A stretch of 16,649 bases of DNA from Candidatus Methanocomedens sp. (GCA_013374385.1 QBUR01000187.1:1-16649), one strand, 5' to 3'; positions 1-7,147 are shown, counted from the stretch's first letter. Notes: a model not told the origin generated them from the letters alone. Numbers and translations are program-made.

Positions 1-68
1 TCAACAAAATAACTGATTTTTGGAACAGTGCCACAAGTAAGGTTCAATTATAGGTGGTTTGATAAATT
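1..68. other. Window-edge intergenic leader of the GNAT gene
   Basis: No gene is supported here. The end of the stretch holds a Shine-Dalgarno-like AGGTGG at about 52-57, 11-12 nt before the TTG at 69. An in-frame TAA at 63-65 prevents the downstream gene from starting earlier at any usual start codon. Confidence 0.5.
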
Positions 69-521
69 TTGCTCCGAAAAGCCAGGGTTAGGGATGTTAC
101 ACAGATCAGGCAACTTATCAATGTTTATGCTCATCAGGAGATTATGTTGCCCCGTGCCATCGGTGAGTTATATGAAAATATCAGGGACTTTTTTGTAATC
201 GAAAAAGAGGACCGGATTATCGCCTGTGGTGCCCTGCATGTGACCTGGGAAGAGTACGGGGAGATTTTGTCTCTTGCAGTGTCCACTGCTGAAACAAGAA
301 AGGGGCATGGCTCCAGGATAATTGAAGCATGCCTGAAGGAAGCACCAGAACTTGGAATCAAGCATCTGGTTACGCTTACCTATGCCCAGGAGTTTTTCGA
401 GCACCACGGATTCAAGGTAGTGGATAAGTCTACACTTCCACATAAATTATGGAGCATGTGCGTGAAATGCCCCCGTTTCCCTGATTGTGATGAGATTGCG
501 ATGATAAAAGAACTGGACTGA
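69..521 (+). CDS. GNAT-family N-acetyltransferase, short ArgA-like type
   Basis: This 150-aa protein is a single GNAT acetyltransferase domain, predicted to move an acetyl group from acetyl-CoA to an amine. The GNAT beta4/alpha3 region is recognisable: an acidic beta strand (EILSLAVS) at about 65-72, then the acetyl-CoA pyrophosphate loop around RKGHGSRI (about 77-84). The C-terminal FFEHHGF strand-turn follows, and then a cysteine patch of the form CVKCPRFPDC. That tail is typical of short archaeal/bacterial N-acetylglutamate synthase-like proteins (COG1246), so arginine biosynthesis is a reasonable but unproven role. The start is TTG at 69, because TAA lies at 63-65 and a ribosome site (AGGTGG) sits 11-12 nt upstream. 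It ends in TGA, 71 bp before the preferred nadE start, and may be cotranscribed with nadE. The substrate could differ from glutamate. Confidence 0.8.
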   Translation: MLRKARVRDVTQIRQLINVYAHQEIMLPRAIGELYENIRDFFVIEKEDRIIACGALHVTWEEYGEILSLAVSTAETRKGHGSRIIEACLKEAPELGIKHLVTLTYAQEFFEHHGFKVVDKSTLPHKLWSMCVKCPRFPDCDEIAMIKELD

Positions 522-592
522 GTTCATTAGTACCCCATCTTACCTGTATTCTTTGCAGTAAATATTATGTTCATTGGTGGTTATTGTATTTT

Positions 593-1381
593 ATGAATAC
601 TATGCCAGATTTTGACCCAGAGGAAGCTACAAAGAAAATCACCAATTTCATAAGGTCGTATGTGAAAAAATCAGGCACCAAGGGTGCGGTTATCGGACTT
701 AGCGGTGGTATAGATTCTGCTGTTACCACTTATCTGGCTGTGAGGGCATTGGGCAGGGAGAATGTGCTTGCAATAATCATGCCTGAGATGAGCCTGACAC
801 CTCCTGAAGATGTGCTTGATGCCACCGACGTGGCAAATATCCTGAATATCGAATTTTCAGTGGTGGATATATCTGAAACACTTAATTCATTCATCATCTC
901 CATACCTGAAATAGTAGAGGACGACCGGATGTCAATGGGTAACCTGAAGGCCAGGATAAGGATGTGTACCCTGTATTACTATTCAAACATGATGAACCGT
1001 ATAGTAGTGGGTACAGGTAACAGGACAGAACTCCTGCTTGGATATTTCACTAAATACGGTGACGGTGGTGTGGATATTGAACCGCTGGGTAATCTATTCA
1101 AGACCCAGGTCAGGGAACTGGCACGATATCTGGATGTGCCCAGGCATATCATAGACAAAATCCCTACTGCGGGATTGTGGCCCGGACAGACAGATGAAAA
1201 GGAACTGGGCCTGACCTATGAAGAGATTGATAATGCACTGGTTGCACTGCTGGACCAAAAAGAATCCCTTGAATTCGTGGTGAATCGGTATGGAATAGAT
1301 GAATTGATAATTTCAGGGATGCTTGCACGGATTGAGCGAAATATTCACAAATGCCAACCTGCCCCAACTCCTCCAAAATAG
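593..1381 (+). CDS. nadE: NH3-dependent NAD(+) synthetase
   Basis: The enzyme amidates deamido-NAD (NaAD) to NAD using ATP and ammonia, the last step of NAD synthesis. The N-type ATP-pyrophosphatase loop SGGIDS is at residues 37-42. The NaAD/ATP-binding stretch GTGNRTELLLGYFTKYGDGG follows in the middle of the protein, and the PTAGLWPGQTDE segment comes later. At 262 aa, with no glutaminase domain, it is the ammonia-dependent form. I prefer ATG at 593 over the in-frame TTG at 584: a GGTGG site at 576-580 is 12 nt from 593, the same spacing as in the gene upstream, but only 3 nt from 584. The gene ends in TAG. The next gene starts 36 bp downstream on the same strand, so an operon is possible. 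Confidence 0.93.
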   Translation: MNTMPDFDPEEATKKITNFIRSYVKKSGTKGAVIGLSGGIDSAVTTYLAVRALGRENVLAIIMPEMSLTPPEDVLDATDVANILNIEFSVVDISETLNSFIISIPEIVEDDRMSMGNLKARIRMCTLYYYSNMMNRIVVGTGNRTELLLGYFTKYGDGGVDIEPLGNLFKTQVRELARYLDVPRHIIDKIPTAGLWPGQTDEKELGLTYEEIDNALVALLDQKESLEFVVNRYGIDELIISGMLARIERNIHKCQPAPTPPK

Positions 1382-1417
1382 AAAACATAATACATTATTA
1401 AGAGTCTATATAGCAAT

Positions 1418-2407
1418 ATGTCAGGAAAAACGCCGCTGTGGATTTTTTCATTTGTTTTTTTAGTACTACTATTATTTCTCCCTGTTTCTACGGCTGAAAT
1501 CTCATATACCTTTGACATACATGAGGATGGTGAGGATTGGTATATTATTGAATACCGGACGCTGCTGGATTCACAGTCAAGGGTGGACGAGTTCAATGAT
1601 TTCAAACTGGTAGTGGAGGGCAACAGTACCCATATGACCGAATTTGAAGCAAATATGCATAGTATTGTCTCAAATGCAGGGATTGCCACATCCAGGCCAA
1701 TGACTGCCAGTGATTTTGATATTTCGGTAAGTGAACAGAACACAGCTACCGGTCATTACGGTATTGTGCGCTACTCGTTCAAATGGACCCATCTGGCTAA
1801 GGTTTCTGGTTCTTCAATTATACTGGGTGATGTGTTCTTTGGCGGACAGTATATTTCAAATGGTGATACTTTTATCGTGAAAGTACCTGCAGGGTATAAA
1901 GTTTCAGGTACAACTCCTGAACCGGATGTCCAGCGTAAGGATGAACTGATATGGAACGGGCCCAGGACATTTAATTCTGGTGAGCCCAACATTACTTTTA
2001 TTAAAGAGACTTCCTGGCTGCTTGTAGCAGGGATTTTAATACTGTTACTGGTCGCAGGAGCACTCATTTATCTGATAAAAAATAGTACGGGCAGCAGCAA
2101 TTCACCAGTAAAACCTCAACAAGTAGTTGAGGTAGAACATCAAAAAATAGTTGAGGTGGAACCTGAAGAATTGGAATCTCCTGAACCTTTACAACCATAT
2201 GTCAGTGCAGATTCAATTCTTGAATCAGACGAGGATATGATTATATCCATGCTTAAGGAAAGTGGTGGTGCCATGATGCAGTCAGGTATTGTTAAAAACA
2301 GTGGTTTTTCTAAATCAAAAACCAGTTCCCTGCTGAATAAGATGGTAGAGGATGGGTTGATACAGCGGGTCAAGAAAGGACGAGAGAATCTGGTTCGACT
2401 TGTGTGA
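1418..2407 (+). CDS. Membrane-anchored protein with extracellular domain and cytoplasmic winged-helix domain
   Basis: This 329-aa protein has an N-terminal signal peptide or anchor (about 1-27). A beta-rich outside domain follows (about 28-195), then one strong transmembrane helix (about 198-220, WLLVAGILILLLVAGALIY). Next is an acidic/proline-rich linker containing the near-repeat VVEVE...IVEVE, and finally a C-terminal winged-helix domain (about 265-329). The C-terminal part reads like a MarR/IclR-type wHTH with helices around MISMLKESGGAM and SKSKTSSLLNKMVEDG, then a basic wing. This architecture recalls archaeal one-component membrane regulators of the DUF7345/DUF7343 kind. That family name is from memory, not a search. 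It could sense an envelope signal and act on DNA directly; the ligand and target genes are unknown. It ends in TGA. Confidence 0.75.
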   Translation: MSGKTPLWIFSFVFLVLLLFLPVSTAEISYTFDIHEDGEDWYIIEYRTLLDSQSRVDEFNDFKLVVEGNSTHMTEFEANMHSIVSNAGIATSRPMTASDFDISVSEQNTATGHYGIVRYSFKWTHLAKVSGSSIILGDVFFGGQYISNGDTFIVKVPAGYKVSGTTPEPDVQRKDELIWNGPRTFNSGEPNITFIKETSWLLVAGILILLLVAGALIYLIKNSTGSSNSPVKPQQVVEVEHQKIVEVEPEELESPEPLQPYVSADSILESDEDMIISMLKESGGAMMQSGIVKNSGFSKSKTSSLLNKMVEDGLIQRVKKGRENLVRLV

Positions 2408-2696
2408 AATCCATATAGTGTATTGAGGAGAACCTTGAAAGATGAGCGATGGTGTTTATAGAGGTCATCCAACAAGGATTGATGACCTGGCAGTTATGGT
2501 GGCAAGTGATTGTGTAGAATTAAGGTCATTTTTTCCCATACCGTTTGTTGATGTTACATCTGTTTTTATTCAATGTGGCAGCGCAGTGGTCATACGCCAG
2601 TAAGCCAGGGACGAGACAGTAATAATAAATATATTCTGTAACCAAATCCAGTTAATCAATATCTTTAACTTAACCGTTTGCAATATACATATCTAT
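2408..2696 (+). promoter_or_regulatory. Intergenic region with probable moaA promoter
   Basis: The second half is AT-rich. A TATA-like stretch (ATAAATATAT, about 2625-2634) lies 60-70 nt before the moaA ATG, which would give a leader of roughly 40 nt. No Shine-Dalgarno sequence is visible directly before 2697. The first half contains the possible small ORF listed separately. Promoter placement is inference from sequence only. Confidence 0.35.
2442..2603 (+). CDS. Possible 53-aa small protein (unrecognised)
   Basis: An ATG-started ORF of 53 codons begins MSDGVYRGHPTRIDDLAV and ends VVIRQ before TAA. A GAGGAG motif at 2425-2430 lies 11 nt upstream of the ATG, the same spacing as the ribosome sites of nearby genes. 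This makes it more credible than a random ORF of this size. I do not recognise a domain, and it has no predicted signal peptide or membrane helix. It could be a genuine small protein, a remnant of a larger decayed gene, or chance. Confidence 0.25.
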   Translation: MSDGVYRGHPTRIDDLAVMVASDCVELRSFFPIPFVDVTSVFIQCGSAVVIRQ

Positions 2697-3596
2697 ATGG
2701 AACGAGATGCACTCATTGATACTTTTGGGCGCAGGATAACCAGCCTGCGTATATCCATTACCGGTCAGTGTAACCTCAACTGTTTTTATTGCCATAACGA
2801 GGGGCAAAGTGGGCATGAGTCACAAATGAGTTCAGGACATATGGTCAATATTATAAAAACAGCATCTAAACTGGGAATAACAAAGGTGAAATTCTCAGGA
2901 GGCGAGCCCCTGATGCGCCAGGATTTCGAGGATGTACTGGTAGCTATCCCAAAATTTCGAGACGTTTCTGCCACCACAAACGGAGTGACACTTTCAAAAA
3001 GGGCTGTTTCACTCAAATCTGCCGGGCTGGACCGGGTTAATGTCAGCCTGGATACTCTGAAACCTCAAACGTATGCCAGTATATGCCGGTGCAACGAAGA
3101 TATACACCCTATGGTGCTGGATGGAATACAGTCGGCAGTAAACGCTGGCCTGACTCCAGTCAAATTGAACATGGTAATGCTCAAAGGTATCAACGAAAAT
3201 GAACTGGACGATATGATATCCTTTGTAAGAATGTTTGACGGGGATGTGATATTACAGATAATAGAACCCATGGACTTTGGCAATTACGGTGGCAAGGTTA
3301 ACATAGATGCTATTGAGAGAGACCTTTGTTCAAGGGCTTCAGAGGTGGTTGAGCGCAAGATGCACCGCAGGAAGAAATATTTGGTGGACGGTGCTGAAGT
3401 AGAAGTGGTAAGACCCATTGACAATTCCCAGTTCTGTGCTAATTGCAGCCGTCTCAGGGTGACCGCTGATGGTAAGCTGAAACCATGCCTGCTGGTGAAC
3501 GACAACCTTGTTGACACTGGAAGTGCAGGTATACATGAACTTGAAACATTGTTCTATAAAGCAGTGAACCTGCGCGAGCCGTTCTATAAAGGGTGA
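2697..3596 (+). CDS. moaA: GTP 3',8-cyclase MoaA (molybdenum/tungsten cofactor)
   Basis: MoaA is a radical-SAM enzyme. With MoaC it converts GTP to cyclic pyranopterin monophosphate, the first step to molybdopterin or tungstopterin. The radical-SAM cluster motif is CNLNCFYC (Cys25, Cys29, Cys32). The SAM-contacting FSGGEPLMR follows at about 67-75, then TTNG and VSLDTL. The second, C-terminal Fe-S cluster that binds GTP is seen as FCANCSRLRVTADG with a later Cys (Cys247, Cys250, Cys264). The protein is 299 aa, slightly shorter than bacterial MoaA but normal for archaea. The start has no clear ribosome site. The stop lies 2 bp from the stop of the convergent minus-strand gene. The AOR-family enzyme at 11.5 kb is a plausible consumer of the cofactor. 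Confidence 0.93.
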   Translation: MERDALIDTFGRRITSLRISITGQCNLNCFYCHNEGQSGHESQMSSGHMVNIIKTASKLGITKVKFSGGEPLMRQDFEDVLVAIPKFRDVSATTNGVTLSKRAVSLKSAGLDRVNVSLDTLKPQTYASICRCNEDIHPMVLDGIQSAVNAGLTPVKLNMVMLKGINENELDDMISFVRMFDGDVILQIIEPMDFGNYGGKVNIDAIERDLCSRASEVVERKMHRRKKYLVDGAEVEVVRPIDNSQFCANCSRLRVTADGKLKPCLLVNDNLVDTGSAGIHELETLFYKAVNLREPFYKG

Positions 3597-3598
3597 TA

Positions 3599-4234
3599 TT
3601 AAGACATCAGTATATATAGAATAGTAGTTGTTACAAACGTTTCAATAAGGGCTGCGATAAACAGTAGCGGTATAATCAATTTTATAAAGAACCTGACTGC
3701 CTGAAACAATTCCTGCTGAATGCTTATTTCCATTTTATGAGATATTTTCAGAAATGTAAGATAGCCAAGTCTCAATCCTATGGCTGCACTTAAAAATATC
3801 ATAGGCAATTCAATTATTCCGTGTGGGATGAGTGCGGCCAATATTACAAGTACCCCGATTTCCCGGGCAACATCGAACACCACTACACCGACAAAAAAGC
3901 CGTTAATAAGAATGAACAGTATGGGCCAAAGCCCGAAAACCACTCCAAGTAACATGGCAATAAAACTATTGAGCGTGTTATTTGCAAAGATGAACAGCAT
4001 AATGACCATAGGAGATTCGTCTGCTATCCAACCATAGGATTCTTCGAACTGTCCCATCAACTGTTCGACGATTTCCGGGTTGAAGTATCCTGCCAGATAT
4101 CCTGCTAAAACAGAAACCGCGAACAGGCTTGTAATAATTATTAGATATGGACGCAGCAGGGTGATGTAAGTGCGCATATCTGGTGTGGTGCGACGGACAG
4201 GGTCGTTCCAAAAAGTTTCATCAGTATCTGTCAT
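3599..4234 (-). CDS. SpoIIM-like (stage II sporulation protein M family) membrane protein
   Basis: This 211-aa integral membrane protein has about five hydrophobic segments: roughly 28-50, 75-100, 100-125, 130-155 and 180-208. The family signature is visible as FANNTLNSF, then NGFFVGVV and IPHGIIELP, the most conserved block of COG1300/SpoIIM-like proteins. Archaea do not sporulate and the archaeal members have no settled function; a membrane-remodelling or transport role is only a guess. The ATG at 4232-4234 overlaps the TGA of the upstream DUF63 gene (ATGA), so the two are probably translated in a coupled way. Its TAA stop is 2 bp from the moaA stop. Confidence 0.82.
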   Translation of the reverse strand: MTDTDETFWNDPVRRTTPDMRTYITLLRPYLIIITSLFAVSVLAGYLAGYFNPEIVEQLMGQFEESYGWIADESPMVIMLFIFANNTLNSFIAMLLGVVFGLWPILFILINGFFVGVVVFDVAREIGVLVILAALIPHGIIELPMIFLSAAIGLRLGYLTFLKISHKMEISIQQELFQAVRFFIKLIIPLLFIAALIETFVTTTILYILMS

Positions 4235-5078
4235 ATTCCCAGCACCATCCTTACAGTGTTCCTGGTTGCCGGTGCCAGGCCAAGTACAATTATGGTCAGT
4301 TTCACCAGGTCTCTAAGCCGCTTTGATTCATCATCGTCATCGAACTGGGTATCGAGAATGTATATGACTGGAATGAATATTATGAGTTTTAAAGGGAACA
4401 TGATACTGGCCGTCCCTGTCAGGTCGATAAGGAAGGAAGGTACAACGTGTTTTTCATAATATCCCAGAAAGTCCACACCAAAGAACGTTGACGAGGCATC
4501 CAGCATGTGTGCTAAGAGAATGGTGATATTGATACGCTGAGTGAACATGCTATACCCTGTGCGCCTGGCCACCAGATATACCAGCGCTACCAGTGCTGTT
4601 CCCAATACTGGTATTATGACCAATGCCTTGATGTTGGTGATACTTTCATTGGATAATAGTATAACAGATTGATCAGTACCCATACAATCCCTGCAGAGCC
4701 GAATGCTTTTTTCCAGTTCTTCACGTAGCCAGCCTTCTGCAGTATGATTGACAGGACAAGCAGTAGAACAGTTATCAGGAACATCAGAATGTATATTGGC
4801 GGGGTTATGAACAGGTACTGCAAAGGGGGGCTGAACAGTTCGGCATCTTCAAAGACCCTGAGTGTTGAGCCTGCAACGATAAAGGGAATGATAGCCTTGA
4901 CAAAATCCCAGTCCGCCTTCACGTTAAGTTTGTCAAGTAGTTTTAATACACCGAACAGGCACAATCCCAGAATAATAGCCCAGGTTACCGTATTTACCGG
5001 GTTATAGCCTGTGTCATAAATTATAGGATCAATGTAATATTTGTAAATGAAGCCCTGTATGCCTTCTAAAATCCCCAT
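4231..5078 (-). pseudogene. DUF63 family membrane protein, split by a frameshift
   Basis: Two overlapping frames together make one DUF63 protein of about 282 aa. The first reads from ATG 5078 (MGILEGIQGFIYKYYIDPI) through three or four membrane helices to WVLINLL. The second continues from about 4660 as LLSNESITNIKALVIIPVLG and carries more helices to the TGA at 4231. Crossing from one frame to the other needs a -1 shift (one base lost or two gained) at about 4650-4672. The first frame otherwise runs only to 4614 with a nonsense tail. No classical X-XXY-YYZ slippery site or long homopolymer is seen there, so a recent mutation or an assembly error is more likely than programmed recoding. Both halves look well conserved. 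The function of DUF63 is unknown. The gene is coupled to SpoIIM-like by an ATGA overlap. Confidence 0.78.
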
Positions 5079-5108
5079 AGTTTATAACCTCGTACGATAT
5101 TATAGAAT
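5079..5108. promoter_or_regulatory. 30-bp bidirectional promoter between DUF63 and egsA
   Basis: Only 30 bp separate the divergent ATGs at 5078 (minus) and 5109 (plus). TTTATAAC at 5081-5088 is centred about 24 nt before the egsA ATG. CTATAATA on the minus strand (about 5098-5105) is centred about 23 nt before the DUF63 ATG. These are the distances expected for archaeal TATA boxes driving leaderless transcripts. A CGTACG palindrome (5091-5096) lies between them. This is read from sequence; no transcript data are available here. Confidence 0.55.
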
Positions 5109-6200
5109 ATGTTTCAAATGAATGATTCAAATGCTGATTTACCCGATTCAAGATGGATGCTGCTACCAAGAAATGTGGTTGTTGGTAACGGTGTGGTCAA
5201 TGACATTGGTAACGTATGCAACGCACTTAAACTTAATGGGAATGCTTTGATAGTTAGCGGTCCCACAACCTTGCATAAAGCCGCCAAAACAGTAGGCCAG
5301 GTGCTTGAAGATACTGGCTGCAATGTTCATTCGACCGTGGTCCACCGGGCAGAAATGAGCGAAGTGGAAACGGTAGAGAATCTTATCACAGAGATCGATC
5401 CGAAAACCCAGGTTTTCTTACTGGGTGTGGGTGGCGGCAAAGCCATCGACATAGCAAAACTGGCATCTGAACGGGCAGGATGTAGTTTTATAAGCGTACC
5501 TACTGCCGCATCCCATGACGGGATTGTTTCATCCCGGGCTTCAATTTCACACAATGGCTTGACCGCATCCATAGAGGCTAAACCACCTGTGGCTGTAGTA
5601 GCAGATACACAGATCATTGCCAATGCACCATTCCGGCTTTTGGCGTCTGGCTGCGGTGATATCATATCAAAATGTACTGCAGTGCGGGATTGGGAACTTG
5701 CGCACCGGCTTAAAGATACTAAAATAAGTGAGTATGCATCCCACCTGTCCATGATGACAGCCAAGATACTCATGGATTCAGCAGAATCCATAAAACCCGA
5801 CCTGCCTGAATCAGCCAGAATGGTGGTCAAAGCATTGGTGGCCAGTGGTGTGGCTATGAGCATTGCAGGTTCATCCAGACCTGCCAGCGGTTCTGAGCAT
5901 AAGTTCAGTCATGCTTTGAACCAGGTAACCGCACAACCTGCATTGCACGGAGAACAATGCGGCGTGGGTTCTATAATGATGATGTACCTGCATGGGGGAG
6001 ACTGGCAGAGGATACGCCAGACCCTGGCGACCATAGGTGCACCCACAAATGCAAAAGAACTTGGTATTGACCAGGAAGATATTATCCAGGCACTAATACA
6101 GGCCCATACAATTCGTCCGGAACGCTATACCATACTGGGCACCGGGTTGACAGAAGGGGCAGCGAGAAGGGTTGCAAGTATTACACAGGTCATAGAATGA
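5109..6200 (+). CDS. egsA: sn-Glycerol-1-phosphate dehydrogenase
   Basis: The enzyme reduces dihydroxyacetone phosphate to sn-glycerol-1-phosphate with NAD(P)H, setting the archaeal stereochemistry of membrane lipids. The 363-aa protein has the nucleotide-binding loop GVGGGKAIDIAK at about 109-120, and the ASHDG motif. The three metal (Zn) ligands are expected from the family at Asp184 (SGCGDIISK), His264 (SGSEHKFSHAL) and His280 (LHGEQCG); all are present. Length and motifs are normal for archaeal G1PDH. ATG 5109 is the first in-frame start, and ATG 5118 is an alternative. No ribosome site precedes it, but a TATA-like box 24 nt upstream fits a leaderless mRNA. The gene is divergent from DUF63. 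Confidence 0.95.
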   Translation: MFQMNDSNADLPDSRWMLLPRNVVVGNGVVNDIGNVCNALKLNGNALIVSGPTTLHKAAKTVGQVLEDTGCNVHSTVVHRAEMSEVETVENLITEIDPKTQVFLLGVGGGKAIDIAKLASERAGCSFISVPTAASHDGIVSSRASISHNGLTASIEAKPPVAVVADTQIIANAPFRLLASGCGDIISKCTAVRDWELAHRLKDTKISEYASHLSMMTAKILMDSAESIKPDLPESARMVVKALVASGVAMSIAGSSRPASGSEHKFSHALNQVTAQPALHGEQCGVGSIMMMYLHGGDWQRIRQTLATIGAPTNAKELGIDQEDIIQALIQAHTIRPERYTILGTGLTEGAARRVASITQVIE

Positions 6201-6275
6201 CTACCCCTTAATGAAATATTATGTGTTTATATGTTTAACTGAGGATTATTATACCCAAAATCAGGAGAATGAATA
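6201..6275 (+). promoter_or_regulatory. Probable UPF0179 promoter and ribosome site
   Basis: TTTATATG (about 6226-6233) is a TATA-like box, and AGGAG at 6263-6267 is a good Shine-Dalgarno sequence before ATG 6276. This suggests UPF0179 has its own leadered transcript rather than being read only from egsA. Confidence 0.35.
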
Positions 6276-6722
6276 ATGGATGAAGATACAATTGTAACAC
6301 TCATTGGCGTAAGAATGGCAAAACCCGGAAATGTGTTCGTATTCAGGGGAAAGACTCCTGATTGTGAAGGTTGTAAGCTGAATAATACATGTTTGAACCT
6401 GGATATTGGTGGACATTATAAAGTAGTGAGCGTAAGAGATTCACCTCTTCTTGATTGTGCTGTACACGATAAAGGTGTCCAGGCTGTTGAAGTGGTGGAG
6501 GCGCCATGGACTGTACTTCTTGAGAGCAGGATGGTACGGGAGGGTTCAACAATAGTGTATGAACCGGTAACGTGCAATGAAACCGATTGTGATATGTTCG
6601 ATATGTGCCGGAATCCGGGGCCAGTCCCTGGGAATAGATATAAAATTGTAAATGTGGTTGGCGAGCCTGAGGGTGAATGTGCTAAAGAGTATTCGCTGAA
6701 GATAGTAGAGATGAAAAAATAG
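6276..6722 (+). CDS. UPF0179 family protein, duplicated four-cysteine unit
   Basis: This 148-aa archaeal protein of the UPF0179 family has unknown biochemical role. It holds two similar halves. In each, a beta strand (NVFVFRG, STIVYEP) is followed by a cysteine cluster, then GxxYK(V/I)V and a fourth Cys before a closing VEV/VEM strand. The cysteines are Cys30, Cys33, Cys39 and Cys61 in the first half, and Cys100, Cys105, Cys111 and Cys135 in the second. Four per half suggests two metal sites, Zn or Fe-S; this is inference. A ribosome site AGGAG lies at 6263-6267. The stop is TAG. The 57-aa basic protein gene follows 89 bp downstream in the same direction. Confidence 0.87.
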   Translation: MDEDTIVTLIGVRMAKPGNVFVFRGKTPDCEGCKLNNTCLNLDIGGHYKVVSVRDSPLLDCAVHDKGVQAVEVVEAPWTVLLESRMVREGSTIVYEPVTCNETDCDMFDMCRNPGPVPGNRYKIVNVVGEPEGECAKEYSLKIVEMKK

Positions 6723-6811
6723 GACACCGTTAATTATAAGCATACCAGACACAATCTAAGACGACCAAATCAATTGTGAACAATACAAATCATATCATCG
6801 GAGGATAATTT

Positions 6812-6985
6812 ATGGGAAAAACTGGTTCAATAGAATGGGGCCGAATCAAAGGACGGAAGGGCAAAGTCAGATTAGTTGAAAAAAGCAATATGACACACAA
6901 GCGTCCTGGTCCTGCACAGCGGTTCAATTCAGCTGGTGTCAAGCGCAGACGATTCAAGCGTTCTGAAAAGGCAATACAGAAATAA
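6812..6985 (+). CDS. 57-aa strongly basic protein (DUF5350-like)
   Basis: The ORF runs from ATG 6812 to TAA 6985, with an excellent ribosome site GGAGG at 6800-6804. It begins MGKTGSIEWGRIKGRKGKV and contains HKRPGPAQRFNSAG and a final RRRFKRSEKA block. Lysine and arginine make up about a third of the residues and there is no cysteine, so it looks like an RNA- or ribosome-binding micro-protein. I recall a methanogen family, DUF5350, with this N-terminus and size, but this could not be searched. The GGAGG site, a good terminator just after it, and a gap-free ORF make it a confident gene despite its size. UPF0179 lies 89 bp upstream. Confidence 0.82.
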   Translation: MGKTGSIEWGRIKGRKGKVRLVEKSNMTHKRPGPAQRFNSAGVKRRRFKRSEKAIQK

Positions 6986-6996
6986 GTATTATAGAT

Positions 6997-7026
6997 TGCG
7001 TCGATTTCGGCGCATAGCTTCTTTTT
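6997..7026 (+). terminator. Stem-loop plus T-run after the 57-aa basic protein gene
   Basis: TGCGTC (6997-7002) pairs with GGCGCA (7009-7014), with one G-T wobble, around a short loop. It is followed by a T-rich tract including five T at about 7022-7026. It sits 11 bp after the TAA of the small basic protein and would end that transcript. Confidence 0.5.
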
Positions 7027-7147
7027 ACGGTTATTTGAGTAGTATAAATTGTTTAATATACTACCTGTTAGTATGAAGTATTGTAGTACCCAGATGTACA
7101 AATAGATACACATCATTGTATATTTATTTACCAGGTGTGAGTTAAAT
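7027..7147 (+). promoter_or_regulatory. trpB2 upstream region: TATA boxes, TGTACA box, competing inverted repeats
   Basis: TATAAATT at about 7043-7050 and a second A+T block TGTATATTTA at about 7118-7127 are candidate TATA boxes. TGTACA at 7095-7100 is identical to the TRP-box consensus bound by TrpY in Methanothermobacter, which is known to control trpB2 there. GTAGTATA (7039-7046) pairs perfectly with TATACTAC (7057-7064). Part of the latter can pair instead with GTAGTA at 7083-7088. AGGTG at 7133-7137 is the likely ribosome site, 10 nt before the CTG at 7148. Confidence 0.45.

Noticed and set aside
4640..4683. Programmed -1 frameshifting in DUF63
   Set aside because: No X-XXY-YYZ heptamer or obvious downstream stem-loop is seen at the junction; mutation or assembly error is simpler.
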